From Harmothoe impar (lineage: Eukaryota; Annelida; Polychaeta; Phyllodocida; Polynoidae), in NCBI GenBank assembly GCA_947462335.1, contig OX381708.1, positions 41,357,377-41,421,376 of the forward strand: 64,000 nt of DNA, in the 5' to 3' direction. Every line of letters begins with the position of its first letter. The stretch's first letter is position 1. Under the pieces are notes generated by a model that did no database searches, was not told where the DNA came from, and worked only from the letters and a program-made list of their open reading frames with translations. Below are positions 31,901-45,620 of the stretch, piece after piece. The position numbers and the translations under genes are program-made.

Positions 31901-34694
31901 GGACCTCATACACAGCACAGGCTAGTTTCTATGGGCTTATAGATGTCTATGGTTAGGATGTGGGGTAAGAGGTTTGGAGGGGTAAACTCATTATCTTTTT
32001 GGGTCCTGTTTAAATTTGGCCAAGGAGGAACTGATCCAACCATTGTGGATCTTTGATTTGGCTATAAACATGTACAGACTAGATAGGTCATGCTAAGCTA
32101 AAAACCATCCCTCCTCAGTGATAACAACATTATATATTTTGTCATAATGACAAAGAGTCACATTAGAATATTGAATAAGAAATATCATTCAGCTATATTT
32201 GCGTGCATTATCTCCCTACCGCATGCCACAAGGATAACTGTGGGGATACTACCTTTAATAGGCAAGAAAAAGTGTTATATAATGTAGTTAAGAATTGGTT
32301 TGATTTAACGAAAGAAGCCACCTGATACCTGCACAAATGTCCAAAGAATCCGGCAAAGTATACACATGCTGGAAGTTCGAGGGAGAAGTTAGGGTCAGCC
32401 CTGTTTTCTAGGTAGGGTTACCTTAGCAAACCTTTATTTCTTTTGCCTTAGGCAAGGGCCACCCTCATAGTCATACACACCTAACACCCTAGCTAACCAC
32501 TATACCACCCTGGGAGCTGCTGTTGTCCCCTGTTTGTTGTCCCTGTACACCCTATGTTAGTAAACAGGGTCCCTCTGTCACCCCTTATCTATGTAAACTG
32601 AGTTTTGTAGCTCAGTATCCAGACCAGAACTGGATCAAGTGGTCCTAGTGCCTCTGGGGTAAGATTACATACACGTCTACTGTCATACCCTGGAGGAATG
32701 GATTTTCTACTGCATGAGCTGTCTTTGCTTGGGACACATTGGCCTGCTGGGTGCAGTAACATGGTATTATAGGGATTCCTGCAGGAGCTTCTGACTAAAG
32801 ACCTTTTAATACTATGAATTTAGGATTGTGGAAATGGATGTGTTCAAATCTTGTTTATGAACGTCCATGCTTAAAAATATGCACTGGTCTCAAAGAAGTA
32901 CAGGGGTACAGAGGGGTACAGAGGTCGTGAGGTCATTTAATACCCATATCATGCTGGTCTTGAATGTGCATGGTTTCATATGAGCTCGGGGCATAGGGGA
33001 TCTGAAATTGATAAGCGCCTAGGTGGTTATACGGACCAAAGCAATGGGTCCCTAATAATTATGTTTACAATGACTATAATTTCTGTTATTGTCAATGCCA
33101 ATTTAATGTGATGCTTCTCCTGACTTTTAATCCCAACCCCCTTAGCTTTCATTACTTTGGCGCAGTAGTGAGTACTTCTTCTAAGGTTATGATAAAAAGT
33201 GGAAAGAAGTGGAAAGTGTCTCTTCCTCCTTCAGATGTCCCTCCTGATACACCTCCCCATCAACAGCATCACCTCCACCTTCCCACACCCATATGTTCCT
33301 ACTTCTTAGCCCACCTGTAAGCCCCTACAGTACCATACTTCCTGTGGACATTCCCACATTCCTCCTCAGACAGACACCTGTGTGCATGACACAGTTTTTA
33401 CCTGAAAAACCTCCTCAGTAGGATAAATAACTGGCCAGCTCAGCAAATATTTGACTTTCAACTGATGGCCAAAGAGGCATGCAGAAGCTGCAGTCCAGTC
33501 CACTGCTGGTGTGGGTCTATATACAAACCTGACTGACCCTTTCCAGTGGCTAGACTATTGTACGGAAATCCCAAAATAGTTTTGAGATATTACATCACTT
33601 CTGTAAAAAGTCTATGCATTTATAACATATGTACAGTGGGGTATATATTAGATCATCAGTATGAATGCTTTCCCCTTTGTTCTACTTGCAACATCCAAGG
33701 ACCTAATATTTTAGGTGTGACATAGGTCACTAATAGTCAGGTAGTAGCTAGTGTACGGGACTCCTATGGTAATCCCAACCCCCGTATGATTGAATGACGT
33801 CATATAGATCCTCCCTTTATCATAACTTATCTATGGACAACTCTTCATGACATATTGGTCTGTGCAAGAGAAGGAATACTGCTATAGGTGCCAAAGGAAA
33901 GGCTGTGCCTCTATATTTACCTAAATGATAGCCTTGGGGTTATGTAATATCCATCTATGGTTCACAAATTGAGACCGACAGTGATAGAGAAACCTTTCAA
34001 ACTCCAACAATTGTTGGCTTTATATGGGCCAAACCCGAAAGTGGAATGGACCCCCTACAACCCATAGTGGCTATACATCCACCTACTCTCAGATGTATGG
34101 GGCCACTGTTGTTGGTTGCCTTAGTTATAATGTCCCACCCCCTAAAACGGCTGTAATTGCCTTGGTAACAGGACATGGGGGAGGCTTTCACTGACTGATG
34201 CATTCTTTTATATGGGGGAAGAAGGTTATTGCTTTCCCTAATTGTATGGAAAATGTGTGGGATCGCTTCCTGCTATTCCAGATAGCATCTGCCCTCGAGG
34301 CCCATACAGTGTATGCCTAAATATATACCACTTCTAAAGTCTGTCTCTCAAAATGTGATGGACAAATTCGTAAGTTTGATGCCAATGTCTTCTATCTAAT
34401 ATTCTAAAATAAACTTACTGAATTGTGACTGTGTTACTCCATCAGCAAACTATATAACAACCCTGGACAATGCCCTTTTCCTTTGAGCTTGCCTTTACAG
34501 ATGTAGGGCTTGTGATGGTGGCTTGCAAACACCCTCTTTACATAGTGTAGATCAGGGGCTTCCCATCCCTATCCCTAATGTATGTTATTTAATGCGTGAT
34601 TTCCTCCACTTAGATCTCACGAACACTTACTACCTGTTATAACTGACATCACTTTAGTATTTCTTATTGAATGAAATTACCATTTGAATTTCAG
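28952..34694. other. Long non-coding (intron-like) stretch
   Basis: No protein-like frame with splice signals, RNA gene or bounded mobile element was recognised in these 5.7 kb. CT- and CA-rich patches occur near 30690-30890 and 31620-31720. It may be intron of a plus-strand gene starting near 28.9 kb. Confidence 0.4.
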
Positions 34695-34858
34695 ATGGAT
34701 GTCCTGGGATATATACTGACATTTAGAGAGACCACAATACCGGGGCATAATACTGGCTCTTTTGCTTGGTTGAAAGGACATGTTTTATGTCTACAATATG
34801 GAAGTGTGAAATCGATTCGTTTATGTATTTGGTCACCATACATAAATAGTATGGAGAT
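34695..34858 (+). CDS. Candidate internal exon, unknown host protein
   Basis: A 164-nt open segment with clean signals on both sides: acceptor GAATTTCAG at 34694 and donor GAT|GTAAGT after 34858. The encoded 54 residues (from MDVLGYILTFRETTIPG to CIWSPYINSME) look like a folded domain with alternating hydrophobic positions. I do not recognise the family. Both splice sites being strong makes it one of the better host exon calls. Confidence 0.5.
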
Positions 34859-35130
34859 GTAAGTTAAACCGTCCACAAAAGGGAGGGGACTGTTCATTTT
34901 GACTGCTACTTAGTCATATCAATAGTAACAGGAAACCCTCTCCATTTAGGCCAGTAAAAACCTCCTATTTCAAATCAAATTGACGGAGGTATGACTACTA
35001 TGCTATTATAAGCTCTGTGCACAGCGGTCTGGGATAATGTAACACTGATGTACACACATGCATTGACATGGATAAGGTATCACCAGCTAAGTGATTTACA
35101 AACTGAGGGGGGCTTTATAGCATTCCTCAC

Positions 35131-35354
35131 CTTTCCACACAAGTAGCCTACCAGGAGGAAGCCTCTGTACATTTGATCCGCCACTGATCCCTGGGATAGC
35201 GAGGCGGAAATCCCTGCAAAAACACTCAAGAACCCCCTCCCTCTCCTCATTCCCCACACCCTCCCTACCAATGTCCTCTGGGATCTGAGACTCCAGCAAC
35301 CTGAGGTATAGATTACCCAGATCAGGGTCACCCATGAAAGGATTATTTTGTAGA
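35131..35354 (-). CDS. Candidate exon B, unknown host protein
   Basis: One minus-strand frame is protein-like throughout (NNPFMGDPDLGNLYLRLLES and onward, then FRLAIPGISGG) and ends at a good donor, GGAAAG|GTGAGG. The presumed acceptor, CCCCCAAG, is weak. The part near 35175-35190 contains GATCAGTGGCGGATC, the terminus of the dispersed TGGCGGATCC family, so the 3' half may be repeat-derived. Its phase does not fit the exon at 35401-35547, so the two should not be assumed to be spliced together. Confidence 0.35.
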
Positions 35355-35400
35355 CTTGGGGGTTGGATCGAAGGGGAATAGCATTTGACCATTTTAGTAC

Positions 35401-35547
35401 CCCGGCTATTATAACATGGAGAGGAAGAAGTAGGTGGATAATGTATACTGTCAGCGGTCCAGAGGTTAAGTATTTATGGTTGCTCTGGACAGGAAGGTGA
35501 AACATATAAAAGGGAATAGCTGGGGAACGATATTTGGCAAAGAAGAC
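35401..35547 (-). CDS. Candidate exon A, hydrophobic segment
   Basis: This 147-nt frame has an excellent acceptor (TATCCTTCTACTTCTCCACAG) and a plausible donor (GGG|GTACTA). It encodes VFFAKYRSPAIPFYMFHLPV and then a hydrophobic stretch (TVYIIHLLLPLHVIIAG) that could be a transmembrane helix. The family is unknown. Confidence 0.35.
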
Positions 35548-36590
35548 CTGTGGAGAAGTAGAAGGATATATCACAGGCCCAGTGAGTGTGACGCTTTCTT
35601 CTTGATCTAGATGGGGAAAGCACAGAGGGTCAAGTATCAGCTAGAGGGAAATGTTGATCCGTGGTCTAAGTGTTCCTTTGGGACTTGGATGCCCTTTTCA
35701 GAAAATGAGGATGATATAGGACTTTAGATCCCTATGGCGAGTGAACCTGATAGGGAAGCAGTAATAGGCGAGCCTAAAGGAGTCTATATACCCAGGGTAG
35801 GAGGTAATTGACCTTAACCTGCCTCTGTGCCACAGGTAAGCCTCTATCCACACCCTGGAGGCCCTAGGCTAATCACCCGGTGGCAGAAGTGGTAGAGGAG
35901 CACACACTGTATTGCACCTGCATACTAAGATGTAGGGGTGTATTATGAGAGGGTAACAGCAGTTATATTTTTAGTTACCCTCTCCTAGCCATTGTCTAAC
36001 ACAATTACCTCCTGCTGACCACAATTAGACCACTCTTCATTAATGACCCTCATCATGAAGGTATTACCTGACCACCCTAGATGATAATATAATGTCCTTT
36101 TCTCTGCTACGTTTACAGTTTCTCATCTATCCAGGATGCTGGGAGGGGAGGGGAGAGACGTCTTAAGGCCAGGTAGCAAAGGTGGGCTCCTGCAGTGATT
36201 ACTCACCAGTGACACACCTGTGGTCACCCCCTACCCCTTAGGTGGTGGTAACTACCACACCTCTCCCTCACCTCCTCATCCCCTCCTTATCACACCCCAT
36301 CAAATCACCATACTCACACCTCCTGAATCTAAGAGGAAGGGCTAAGAATCCAATATTATATAACCCTAGGCTTACAGGTAACCCCTCCAAAAACCTACCA
36401 ATATATAGGGGTATAATGTATCCAGTAGTCCCACACGGTCAAGGAGACAGTCAGGGAATAGAGCCTGAAACCACAGCGGAGGGGTAAGACAAGGAATTCA
36501 CACATTGGTTATTTCTACTTAACCCACGGTGGACGGCCAAGACAAAGGACTTCACACCTTGGTTATTTTCACATAACCGAGGGTTAAGTC

Positions 36591-36714
36591 AGATACCCTC
36601 CTTGTAACTGAGTTATGTAATAATAACAATGGTAAAGTGACTGGTGGCCTATGAGGCCACCAGTCAGTTTGCCGTGGTTATTTTGACATACACTCAGTTA
36701 CTCGTAGGGTATCT
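36591..36714. repeat. 124-bp nested fold-back
   Basis: AGATACCCTCCTTGTAACTGAGT near 36591 mirrors ACTCAGTTACTCGTAGGGTATCT ending at 36714. Inside lies ACTGGTGGCCT-ATG-AGGCCACCAGT. It is a double hairpin, probably a miniature element. Confidence 0.7.
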
Positions 36715-36751
36715 ATTACTTAGACTCACACAACCTTGCAGCTGTGACAAT

Positions 36752-36827
36752 GGTTATGTGAGGCTAACTCAAAATATAACTACTGTAGAGTGGCAGGCAC
36801 CTTATTTTGAGTTAGCCTCTCATAACC
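36752..36827. repeat. 76-bp hairpin with 25-bp arms
   Basis: GGTTATGTGAGGCTAACTCA followed by AAATA pairs with its reverse complement with one mismatch, around a 26-base loop. It lies 38 bp after the previous fold-back, and both share GTTATG/CATAAC words. Confidence 0.75.
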
Positions 36828-38893
36828 ATAGTCCATCTATTACATAAATGGTATCAATGTTATTGCTTCTCTTTCCCAAATATACAGAGAACAACACCGA
36901 TCCCACTCCTGGCGGTGACCAGGTGTTAGCTTGCATATACCAGGAACATCCTTCAGGCGACATGATTGCAGCTTACACAAGGTGACCAGTTACAGCTATA
37001 GGAGCCTTCACAATAGGGAATGTAATCACAGGCTTAGGGCTGAGGCTGAAAGGAAGGGCTTTAACAGTGGGAAGTCATTATGGAGGTGTGCAGATTTGGG
37101 GAAGGGACTTAAGGCAATTGGGAAAGGTCTTATCCTGCAGCAAAGACACCGCAGGTATATAGCATCGTATCTGGTTATAAACTGGCCATTTTTGTATGCT
37201 GAAGTAGTATCTTGTATGTATCCAGAGAAGATTATTCACATTACATTAGTCATGAGAAATTGCAGATTTAGGGGAGAGTTCGCAAGAAGATGTCAGTTGC
37301 CTTTTAATTCAAATTGTCACTGATACTGTCACAATGGCGCTATAGGTATCATGCAAGACCCCTATACAGTTCAGTTCTGTAGTTGAGCTGTAAGTGATAC
37401 CTCGTGAGCCAGCTACTGCTGCCCTGAGGCCAGTGTAAGACACAAATATACACAAAACAGAGAAATCAGTAGCATGACTCTGACTAGGGACATGTTGAAA
37501 GGGTCTCTATCCACTTTTTGTTGTTAGCTTCCTCAGAAGTCTTCTCATGTTCGGGTATAAATGAACTTAATGCTTGATAGATTTAATACCTCTAAACATA
37601 GTGGTAGTTTTGGGATTATAAGACTGATTTGGGGTTACGGGTGTACAAGGAACCCAACTACAAATATACTGTGCCCCCATTTATGACCTTGTGGTGATAT
37701 ATATGTGCTGTTTTGCCTTTTTTGTATGTAGCACTACATTTCATTTCATGCTTGGTTGCCTAACCATTGGAGTGTGTGGTCCCACTTAGGGGAGATATAA
37801 TGGCTATGTAGTAGGTATATTATAGACACATACTGAAGTGGTTAGAGGGTCGAGGGATGTTAAGAATGATATTTATTGTGATCTATACTGGTCTTTCACA
37901 ATGAAGGACCTGCTTCTATGCTAAAGGTATATACAGGTATCTCTTTACTTGCACCACTTCTTACTGAATGACACAATCATGTGCATAGATGGAACACTTC
38001 ACATCAGATCATAATCTAAAGGATATTTGTATTTTAAGCTTACATTACAACATTGATATCCTAGGAACAGCAAATTTAAGAGATGCATTCAATAGAATAT
38101 TGTGGACAAATATAGTCCTCTTTAACATTATGCTTGCGTTTTAATGGAGAAAATGTATATCCAGCTTCAACCCCTAAAGATCTCCCAATACACATGTATA
38201 TCACAAGGACAGTCTTATATTTTATAAAATACATGCAGAAATGTGGCGTTTCGGTATTAACTTAATTGTATCCTTATCTTTCTCTACCACTGCATATTTG
38301 AAGTTTCATAATAAAAGTAGCCCTCAGATTATAAAGATCACTACCAGAACCCATGCTATTAACACCCTAACCCATGATAGATGGAAACCATGCTTAGTCT
38401 AGACGAAATCAGGTGGGGCTATCTTGTGGCACTCTGGCCAATTTGATTATCTCTACACCTGGTGATATGCTGACCCTCAGTGCAGACCCACCAGGTGTGG
38501 ATGGGGGTAAACTGACCGTAGTCAGAATGCAGTATCTTATCCTCCACAACCCTCGATCCAAGGGGGGAGGGGGTTCCTATACCAGGTAAACCCAACATAA
38601 TCATGAGAATGAAGAGGTTATTCACCCTTGGCTTGGGTATGCATTATGGCCATCGATCATTGTTTAGGAACTTGAAGTTATTTGAAGTTATCTATTGTGC
38701 GAATAGTCCCCAGGGGACTGTTTTCGTCGCACACGAATGGAATTATGGAAAAACAGTCAGTGTAGGATAGTGTAGCTACAATGAAGTTTGACGATCTGGG
38801 AAAGGTTTTTGAGATGGTAATAATGGGAATAAAGGAAGACCTGTGGATAATGTGAGGATAGCCACTACGGTATGCATATCGCCTCTTGCCTAC
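36828..38893. other. Intron-like stretch, one weak open frame
   Basis: The frame at 36931-37323 is open for 130 codons but its composition changes along its length. A possible donor (CGCAG|GTATAT at 37153/37154) exists; no clear acceptor does. I do not call a gene. Confidence 0.3.
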
Positions 38894-39058
38894 CTGTTGT
38901 CTTCTTCACCACCTCATGGTGAAACCACCGTCTGGTTCTCATGCCCTTGGGCAACATTTCCATGAACTCAAGGTTTCTGATTGTCGTGGAATGACAGGAG
39001 CAGTTAAAGAGGGTTGTCAACCATTGGACATACTCCCCAGGCATGCCCAATGCACATT
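38894..39058 (-). CDS. Candidate internal exon, unknown host protein
   Basis: A 165-nt minus-strand segment has a good donor, AACAG|GTAGGC, and an acceptor after ATAATATAG. The frame is strongly protein-like (GEYVQWLTTLFNCSCHSTT, then EFMEMLPKGMRTRRWFHHEV) with two close cysteines. I do not recognise the family. It may belong with other minus-strand exon candidates between 35 and 53 kb. Confidence 0.5.
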
Positions 39059-39419
39059 CTATATTATGTCTTCAATGGCATGGCAAACTCGCTAGGATGG
39101 CATGTACCACTCACTAGGATTTCTACCTGCCTACCTTTCCAGACCTGCCCACGCCATTGTCGCCTCTTTCCTGTTCCCATCCCTGCTAATTATCCTTTAA
39201 ATTAATAGTCCATCTTAGAACCCAAAATAGGGAGCGATGCGCCTCTGTTCTACCCCGCTTTCAAAGTACGTTTAAATGTTACATTGTCATGGTAAAGAAC
39301 ATCAGAACATAGAGACCCAGAATAGCATGCCCTTCCCTTTTCATGCCCTGGAGGATGCTGTCTTCAGTGGTGGTCAGTGATTGACTGGACACAGGAGGAA
39401 TGGTCAGCGTCTGGTTCCC

Positions 39420-39711
39420 GTTAAATAGAGGAGGCGCCAGTTGTGAGCCCTGCGGCACGCCGCAGTCACCGTGCTGACAGCCTGGACATGCTCCCACACC
39501 TTTCCTGCCCCAGGAGACTGCTGGCCTGGGTGATGGTCGACAGTGGAAAGAGCAGACACATATATGGCAATTTCACCTCATATAATTGCCATTTATATAT
39601 CTGGGAGATTATTATGTCTATCCTTAAACCATCCGCGTATAGTGCCATTTCTGATTTATCTAAATGGAAAGGGGAATTCATTTATATATATGACAAACAG
39701 TAAACAGAGTT
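39420..39711 (-). pseudogene. Rearranged reverse-transcriptase fragments (non-LTR type)
   Basis: Two RT palm motifs occur on the minus strand. CGVPQGSQLAPPLFN (39464-39420) is a textbook RT motif B. A second segment (about 39711-39630) reads LFVIYINEFPF and, after a frameshift, ALYADG, which resembles the YINDLP...YADD block around catalytic motif C (second Asp replaced by Gly). In a normal RT, B precedes C. Here C lies 5' of B on the coding strand, so the copy is rearranged as well as mutated. It is a dead LINE-type relic. Confidence 0.45.
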
Positions 39712-40826
39712 GGTTGGCGATCCAATGTGTTCCAAAAATGAAGAGCAGAATACTATCATATATCATGTGCTCTCGTCAAAGGACAACCTAGTTGACTCTG
39801 CCTCAGGGACGGCTGCCAACTGCCATGATGGTTCTTTGCCCAGAGTGGCTCATAAAATGGTCATTCCAGCACATTTCCCCTACTTTCCTTAGCCCCTTCC
39901 CCAAGGGCCTATCATTGTTTAAGCGAGGGAAGTTACTACATCCTCTAATGGTCAACCCTTTGGGTGTAACCTTATTTAGGTGAGACGTACGTGTGGTATC
40001 CCAGTGAATGATAATGTGTTATGATGTTGTGCATAACATAATAGCTAATAATCATGTAACCTACAAAATATAACCTTTTCTGGAGCATTTGCTGTCAGTG
40101 CACACTGCATATCAACATGATTGCCTGTCAATGTATTGTAGCTTATCCTGGCCACTGATTACCAACAGCTACAAGTGGTGACAAGTAAGAATATACATAC
40201 ATGTAATGTATGCACCAGGTGGATAGTGCCTACCCTCGACATGCGCAGTCAGCCCTCACCTCCTCGGATTTGGAAAATGTATTCATACAAAGAGAAGTTT
40301 CCGGGGTAACAGATCATGGAACATAATTTCTTGTATTTCTTCCAGCAATAAAGTTTAAATTTGTTCAAAAAAATAACGCCTGCTGTCTTGGGAGGTGAGG
40401 AACCAAAGATAGTGAAGGTCGACTGTATACATCCATTTACAAAGTAGACATGTCTAGTTAACATTAGGTCGGCACAGATAAAGCCAGCTGAGGTTTCCTC
40501 TGCATCCGTGTTACATATGGGTACTGACAAGAGTGTACTAAAAGTAACAGTAAAGAAGAAAAGTAGACAAAGTAAACACTGTGACAAATAAAAGAAAACG
40601 AAAACACAGCTGTAGCTTGCTCCTATAATCTACATACCAATCCATGAGTTGCTCTTTTCATAGCAACATATAGGGAGTTGCCCCCTGGCTCAGGTCCATG
40701 AGTGACAGTGGTCACGCGAGGTGATCGTTCCACCACAATCTTGCTCCCGAGTGGCCCTCCACCAAGGAAGAAGCTATAGACACCCCGAGAAGCTCATTGT
40801 ACAGTAGACTTACACTATACATAGCA

Positions 40827-40993
40827 GGGGTGGACCCAGGAATTTGAAAAGGGGGGGGTCCACCAAACACCAAAGTACCGAAAAGTGACGCGCCGCGACT
40901 CGCAGCGTATCAAATTATCATTAAAAACATCTAAATTTTTTTCCAAAAGGGGGGGGTCCGGACCCCCTGGACTCCCCCCCTGGATCCATTTAT
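40827..40993 (-). mobile_element. GGGTCCACC dispersed element, copy 1
   Basis: The ends carry GGTGGACCCAGG and CCTGGATCCATT in near-inverted form. The reverse complement contains GGACCCCCCC, TTTAATGATAATTTGATAC, GCGAGTCGCGGCGCGTC and TGTTTGGTGGACC, in the same order as 63390-63560. It is non-coding and C-rich. Confidence 0.6.
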
Positions 40994-43900
40994 CCATAGG
41001 ATGGCATGTCTGACAGAGAGGCTAGTTTAGGTCTGGTACCGGTATGACAAGATTCCCTTGTTGACAAAGCAATCCTTGATAGCAGCTGGCAGTGTGGTAG
41101 AATTGGACATGTGTAGGCAATCTAAATGTAAATCGGTGTTGCAGAGACACAGTAGGTATGCCTTTGAAGATACTAAATGTGAGACAGCGCAATGATATCT
41201 AGGAAAAAAGAAAATAACCCATCACACATAGAACAATGGAAACCCATAAAATCCCAGAAGGCATTTCCAGGTTCTGTGTTAACTATAGTGTACTAGTTCA
41301 GCATGGCCTTGTCCCCAGTTGGTCACTCAGGTCATGAATACCCTCCCCAACAGGGCAGGAGGAAGTCCCTCCAGGCTAAGTGGGTTGGCTTTTTGTTGAG
41401 TCTTCCCCGTCATTAGTGTGAATCTATTGTGTCCATTAACAAGGAGGTGTGGACTCAGTAGAGGAGGGCACAGTGGGCGCCCCCCCCATCAGCTCGCCCC
41501 CAAGACCCTATTACCATTTTCTCAGTTTTTGTTCTCTTTTCTGTCCTTGGGGGCCACTCAAGGGGACCCCCTATGACCATTTGTACCCCATCTCCCTCAC
41601 CCCAATCAACCCCACTGTAGCCTACGATTTACTACACTTCAGTCCGCTGGACAACCACCCTTCTGTCCCAAGGATATCTCCGTATTCTGGAAATAGAGTG
41701 TACTGTTTTGACTATCTGATATTCTGAAAGGAATTGAAAAGTTAATTACAATACAGGTTTGCATTGCCCACCAGTTTCCAACCCTTCATGCAAGTCCTTA
41801 CCTGGATAATAATATCACTGTAAACACACTGGGCCTGGAATCTGTAGTTAGCCAATTAACGATGGCAGATGGTTGTGTTTGTAAGCAAAATTATAAGGGT
41901 TGATTGCACAGTATTTATAGGGAGTTGAACATTGTAAAGTTATATGTTGGTGGCTATGGCCATGTATTATGTAATGCTCTGATGGTCTATGGATATAATG
42001 GTCTGTAGGAGCAGGAAACATGTTTTTATTATATGGATGACTAGGCTAACTACATACTGAGTTAGACTATAGTCACACCAACAGAGCTAGCCTAGTCTTC
42101 AATCTTTATTTCAGGCTGATTTCTCTATTATTGCATTGATGTAATGAGGGCAGCAATTGCCTACATGACCACATATACTTAAACTAAGTTTCTACCAATT
42201 ATCATGTAAGAATATCAAGTATTTACATAACAAATAGACAAAATCTGTCAAGCATTGTTTGCTCACCATCCGCCATCTTTGATTGGCTAACTGCGGATTC
42301 CATGCCCAGTGTTCCTACAGTGAATATATGCACCTGGGCTATAGTGTGTTATATTAAGGCTTCTCTCAAATTAGAACACTCGATATAATGATAATGACTG
42401 CCTTTCTACAAATGCGATTCGTGCCTAGAACCTAGGAATGTAAAAAGACCTGGTTGGGTGAAATTCAATATGAGACATATGCGGAACACAAAAGGCATTT
42501 AGTTAATGGGCATTGTCCGTGTTTGGTGGCTATTGTTAAGGCTGCTGGACCTCCTAGGGTGACTATAAGAGGTGTAGGGGGACCTCCCTGTGGGGAGTAG
42601 GGGCTTGCTCCTGATTTGTAAGGTAAGGGATAACGCCCAGGTAGAACGCCAAGCCAGGTGATATGTTTAGCCTCAGGGGGCAGGTAGGTATTTGACTTAA
42701 GGATTCTGGAACTGACCGACTGCTTACCTCCTTCTGTACCCTTAGTTCCCCATTTCCATAATTATCCCCCTATTGGTATGCTGCCTAGGCTGTCCTATGC
42801 TTTCCACTTCCTTCCCTCCCTATATCTGTCTCTCTGCTTGCCTATATCTACTCGTCTTCTTGCCTTTTGCCATCCGCGACTACACCTCAGTCTCTATCTC
42901 TAATCCTTCTCTTACCCATTCCTCCCCTCCTGCTCCTCCCTTTTACTCCCTCCCCTATATCAGCAGCGCCCCTCTCACCTCCCAATCCCCACCCCACGGG
43001 AAACTATGAAAGGACCTCCCAACCCCATCCATAGGTCGCTCTCCTTGAACCGTCCAGTATACTGTCGTGGGATGTAGTGCAATAAAAAGATGAACACGTT
43101 TGTGGAAAAGCACACCAACTGTTTATTGACTCCCTACTGTCATACCCCCAGGCAACAAACCTGAGGCCTAGATGATATTTTTCCCTGTGGAGACATCTCT
43201 GGAATCATTCTCATTATAGACACTTGACTTTTTTCTCGGTATATACCAGGGGAGTTCAACTGCGTGATAATTAGCAAAATAGGGCATTTTATGGAATGCA
43301 AAGAGGGAGAAGGCCCTGTAGTGATACACGAAATGGTCTGTAAAAGTGCCTTGAGGTCAGTCTGTCACCACCTGCAGTGATTTAGGTACTGCCATGTGGT
43401 CTGTAATTGGATACAGAAGGACCCAATGCTGGGAGGTGCCAAAGTACTATGGACTAAAGTTTGAAAGTACTTGGAGTAGCTTTAATATAGCGATAGACTG
43501 GTTTTCGCACCAAAACGCACTCAGTTTTCTTTTCGCAATTTTATACCTTTATCCATCTCATATATTTTGCCATAACGGAAATGTCTTTTGTTATCAATTT
43601 GATATGTAGAAATGGATAGCACAAGAGGTCTTTAATAGGTATAATTCTTAATTATTTGGCATTGTAATCAAAGATGGTACTACGTAATGTATACATTCAG
43701 TAACGGTATTGGGGTGAAGTGGGTCTCTTTTCATTGAGGAGAGGTCTTGTTGCAGCCGATAAAAGTATCTAAATCAATTTGTAGTGCTAGATATGCCATA
43801 TCTCAGAAGCCACTGTAGATGTATATATCATTGGCTTTACCGGTCCCTGCTCCGTCAGGACTTACGTCCTGTATAAGCTATAAATGGGCAATAGACAAAT

Positions 43901-44718
43901 GTGCTGCCTTCATCCATGTATTACTCCTGTAACAGAAACTGTATACCAATACAAGAAATCAGTTTAATCTATAGCCATCAGTCTGACTAATGGATGCACG
44001 ACGGACACACACCATGCTCTGTCCCAAAATGACCCATTCTGGTGCAGACAGCCTTTAGGAAGCGGAAACCTTACTCCAGACCCTATTGAGTCTGCCTCCT
44101 GGTTATTTGTCTACTGGCTAATGAGAATTCCTTGCCATATGGTGTCTGCCAGACTAGAGGTAGGGTAGCCCTCTGAAGGGTCACCCACCCCTTTTAGGCC
44201 TCCCTCCCTGCTGTAATACAGGCATGGGTGTTTTCATCCTTGGTCGGCATCCATTCCATGAGAACGCTGCTACTTTGTCTTTGGATTAGATTGTGATAAG
44301 TTGTATTCCTGGAGATGTATAGGATATCCTAGGAACAATGGTAGGCCTTCTCCGGGGGGGGGGGGGAAGTGAGGCAACGTTAACAAATGATGTCACCCTT
44401 TTCAAAACCAACCCAACCCCCTGTCACGATATAGTACAAATTAGTTTACTAGTATATAGATCTATGGCACGGGTCACGTTTTCTTTTATCATAAAGTCCA
44501 AAGACCTTTTTTTTTAATGTTTTCTAACTCGATGACACCAAGGAAGCTCTTGCTAGACTAGCTGCAGCTCTATGATAATTCACTCTCCCTACATTTTGTA
44601 CATAGCTTAGGCGACCCCCCCCCTCCCCCTCCCCGAATAACATATGGGGACTTGGCCAAGTCTACAGGGAACCTTATCTGTATGCTCATCATACTGGAAC
44701 CCAGACACCCCCTTGTAC
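40994..44718. other. Non-coding stretch, no gene recognised
   Basis: Features are a Pro-rich frame at 41449-41727, a C/T-rich frame at 42773-43009 and a G13 run near 44356. None has convincing splice signals. I regard the DNA as intronic or intergenic. Confidence 0.35.
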
Positions 44719-44857
44719 CTGAGAACCCAGTGGTCAGTGGACTCCTCGTAAATTCCCCCATCTTGTCGCTGGTTCCTGAGTCTGGGGGAGTTAGGGATTT
44801 ACGCTGGGGATGTGGAGGTAGACTGTAGAGGTACAAATTTCGAGAATCTGGTGTCCT
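44719..44857 (-). CDS. Candidate exon, Ser/Pro-rich
   Basis: A minus-strand open segment from acceptor GATGAGGTAG to donor TCTCAG|GTACAA. It reads RKSLTPPDSGTSDKMGEFTR and TGFS, looking like a disordered Ser/Pro/Thr linker. The family is unknown and the acceptor is weak. Confidence 0.3.
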
Positions 44858-45620
44858 CTACCTCATCACCACCGTTTGGGTGTAAGAATCAATGTTCTCA
44901 GCTAAGGGCACACAATATGGTTGTTTCAGGTGACCCGGGCATATCTAGCATTGCAATTCAACTCTACAACAACATACCACCATGTTACTGAAACAGTTTT
45001 TTCTCCAATGTAAAAACACCTTTGTATTACGGGACCAATCCTATTACATCCCCACTCCTATACCCATTCCTGTATCTCACATGAACCTGGCGGGGGTTCC
45101 CACCCTCCTCCAGGGTTCACTGGGTAGGGGAATGGGTGTAGGTAGAAACCTGGAGTGGGGGTGGGAGAGAGCTGTAGAGAGGAGGTATATTAGAGTAGAG
45201 GCAATGGTTCATTGGCAGGAGACGAGGTACATGCACCGTTACTGCCATATGGTCACAGCCAACATCAACCTGGTCTATTTGTCTCACCTTGGGTCTCTAC
45301 TGACTGAGTCCTGATACCAGGACCATACTGTATGTCTGAGTACTTGGAGACTAGTTACTGGGTCCTGGCAGTGAGTCTATATAGTGTGTCTGAGTAGTTG
45401 GTGTATCTACTGGCAAACCTGCACCATCTACACTGTCAGAAGTAACTGTAGCTGTACAGGGAGTTATACTGTTGATTTACAGTATAAAAGGAGGTATTTT
45501 TGGATACGTATCTGTGCATGGACTGTGCATTTCTCATGCATCCATACTGAACTGTATCTTACTGATGGTATTTACTTCCTGTATTATAAAGCAACCTCAT
45601 ATGATTTCCTTTTATAGCAG

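Noticed and set aside
32380..32430. Fragment resembling the GGTCGGCCCT part of the 24386-24800 MITE
   Set aside because: The similarity is about 30 bases and lacks termini, so it is too short to support a copy.
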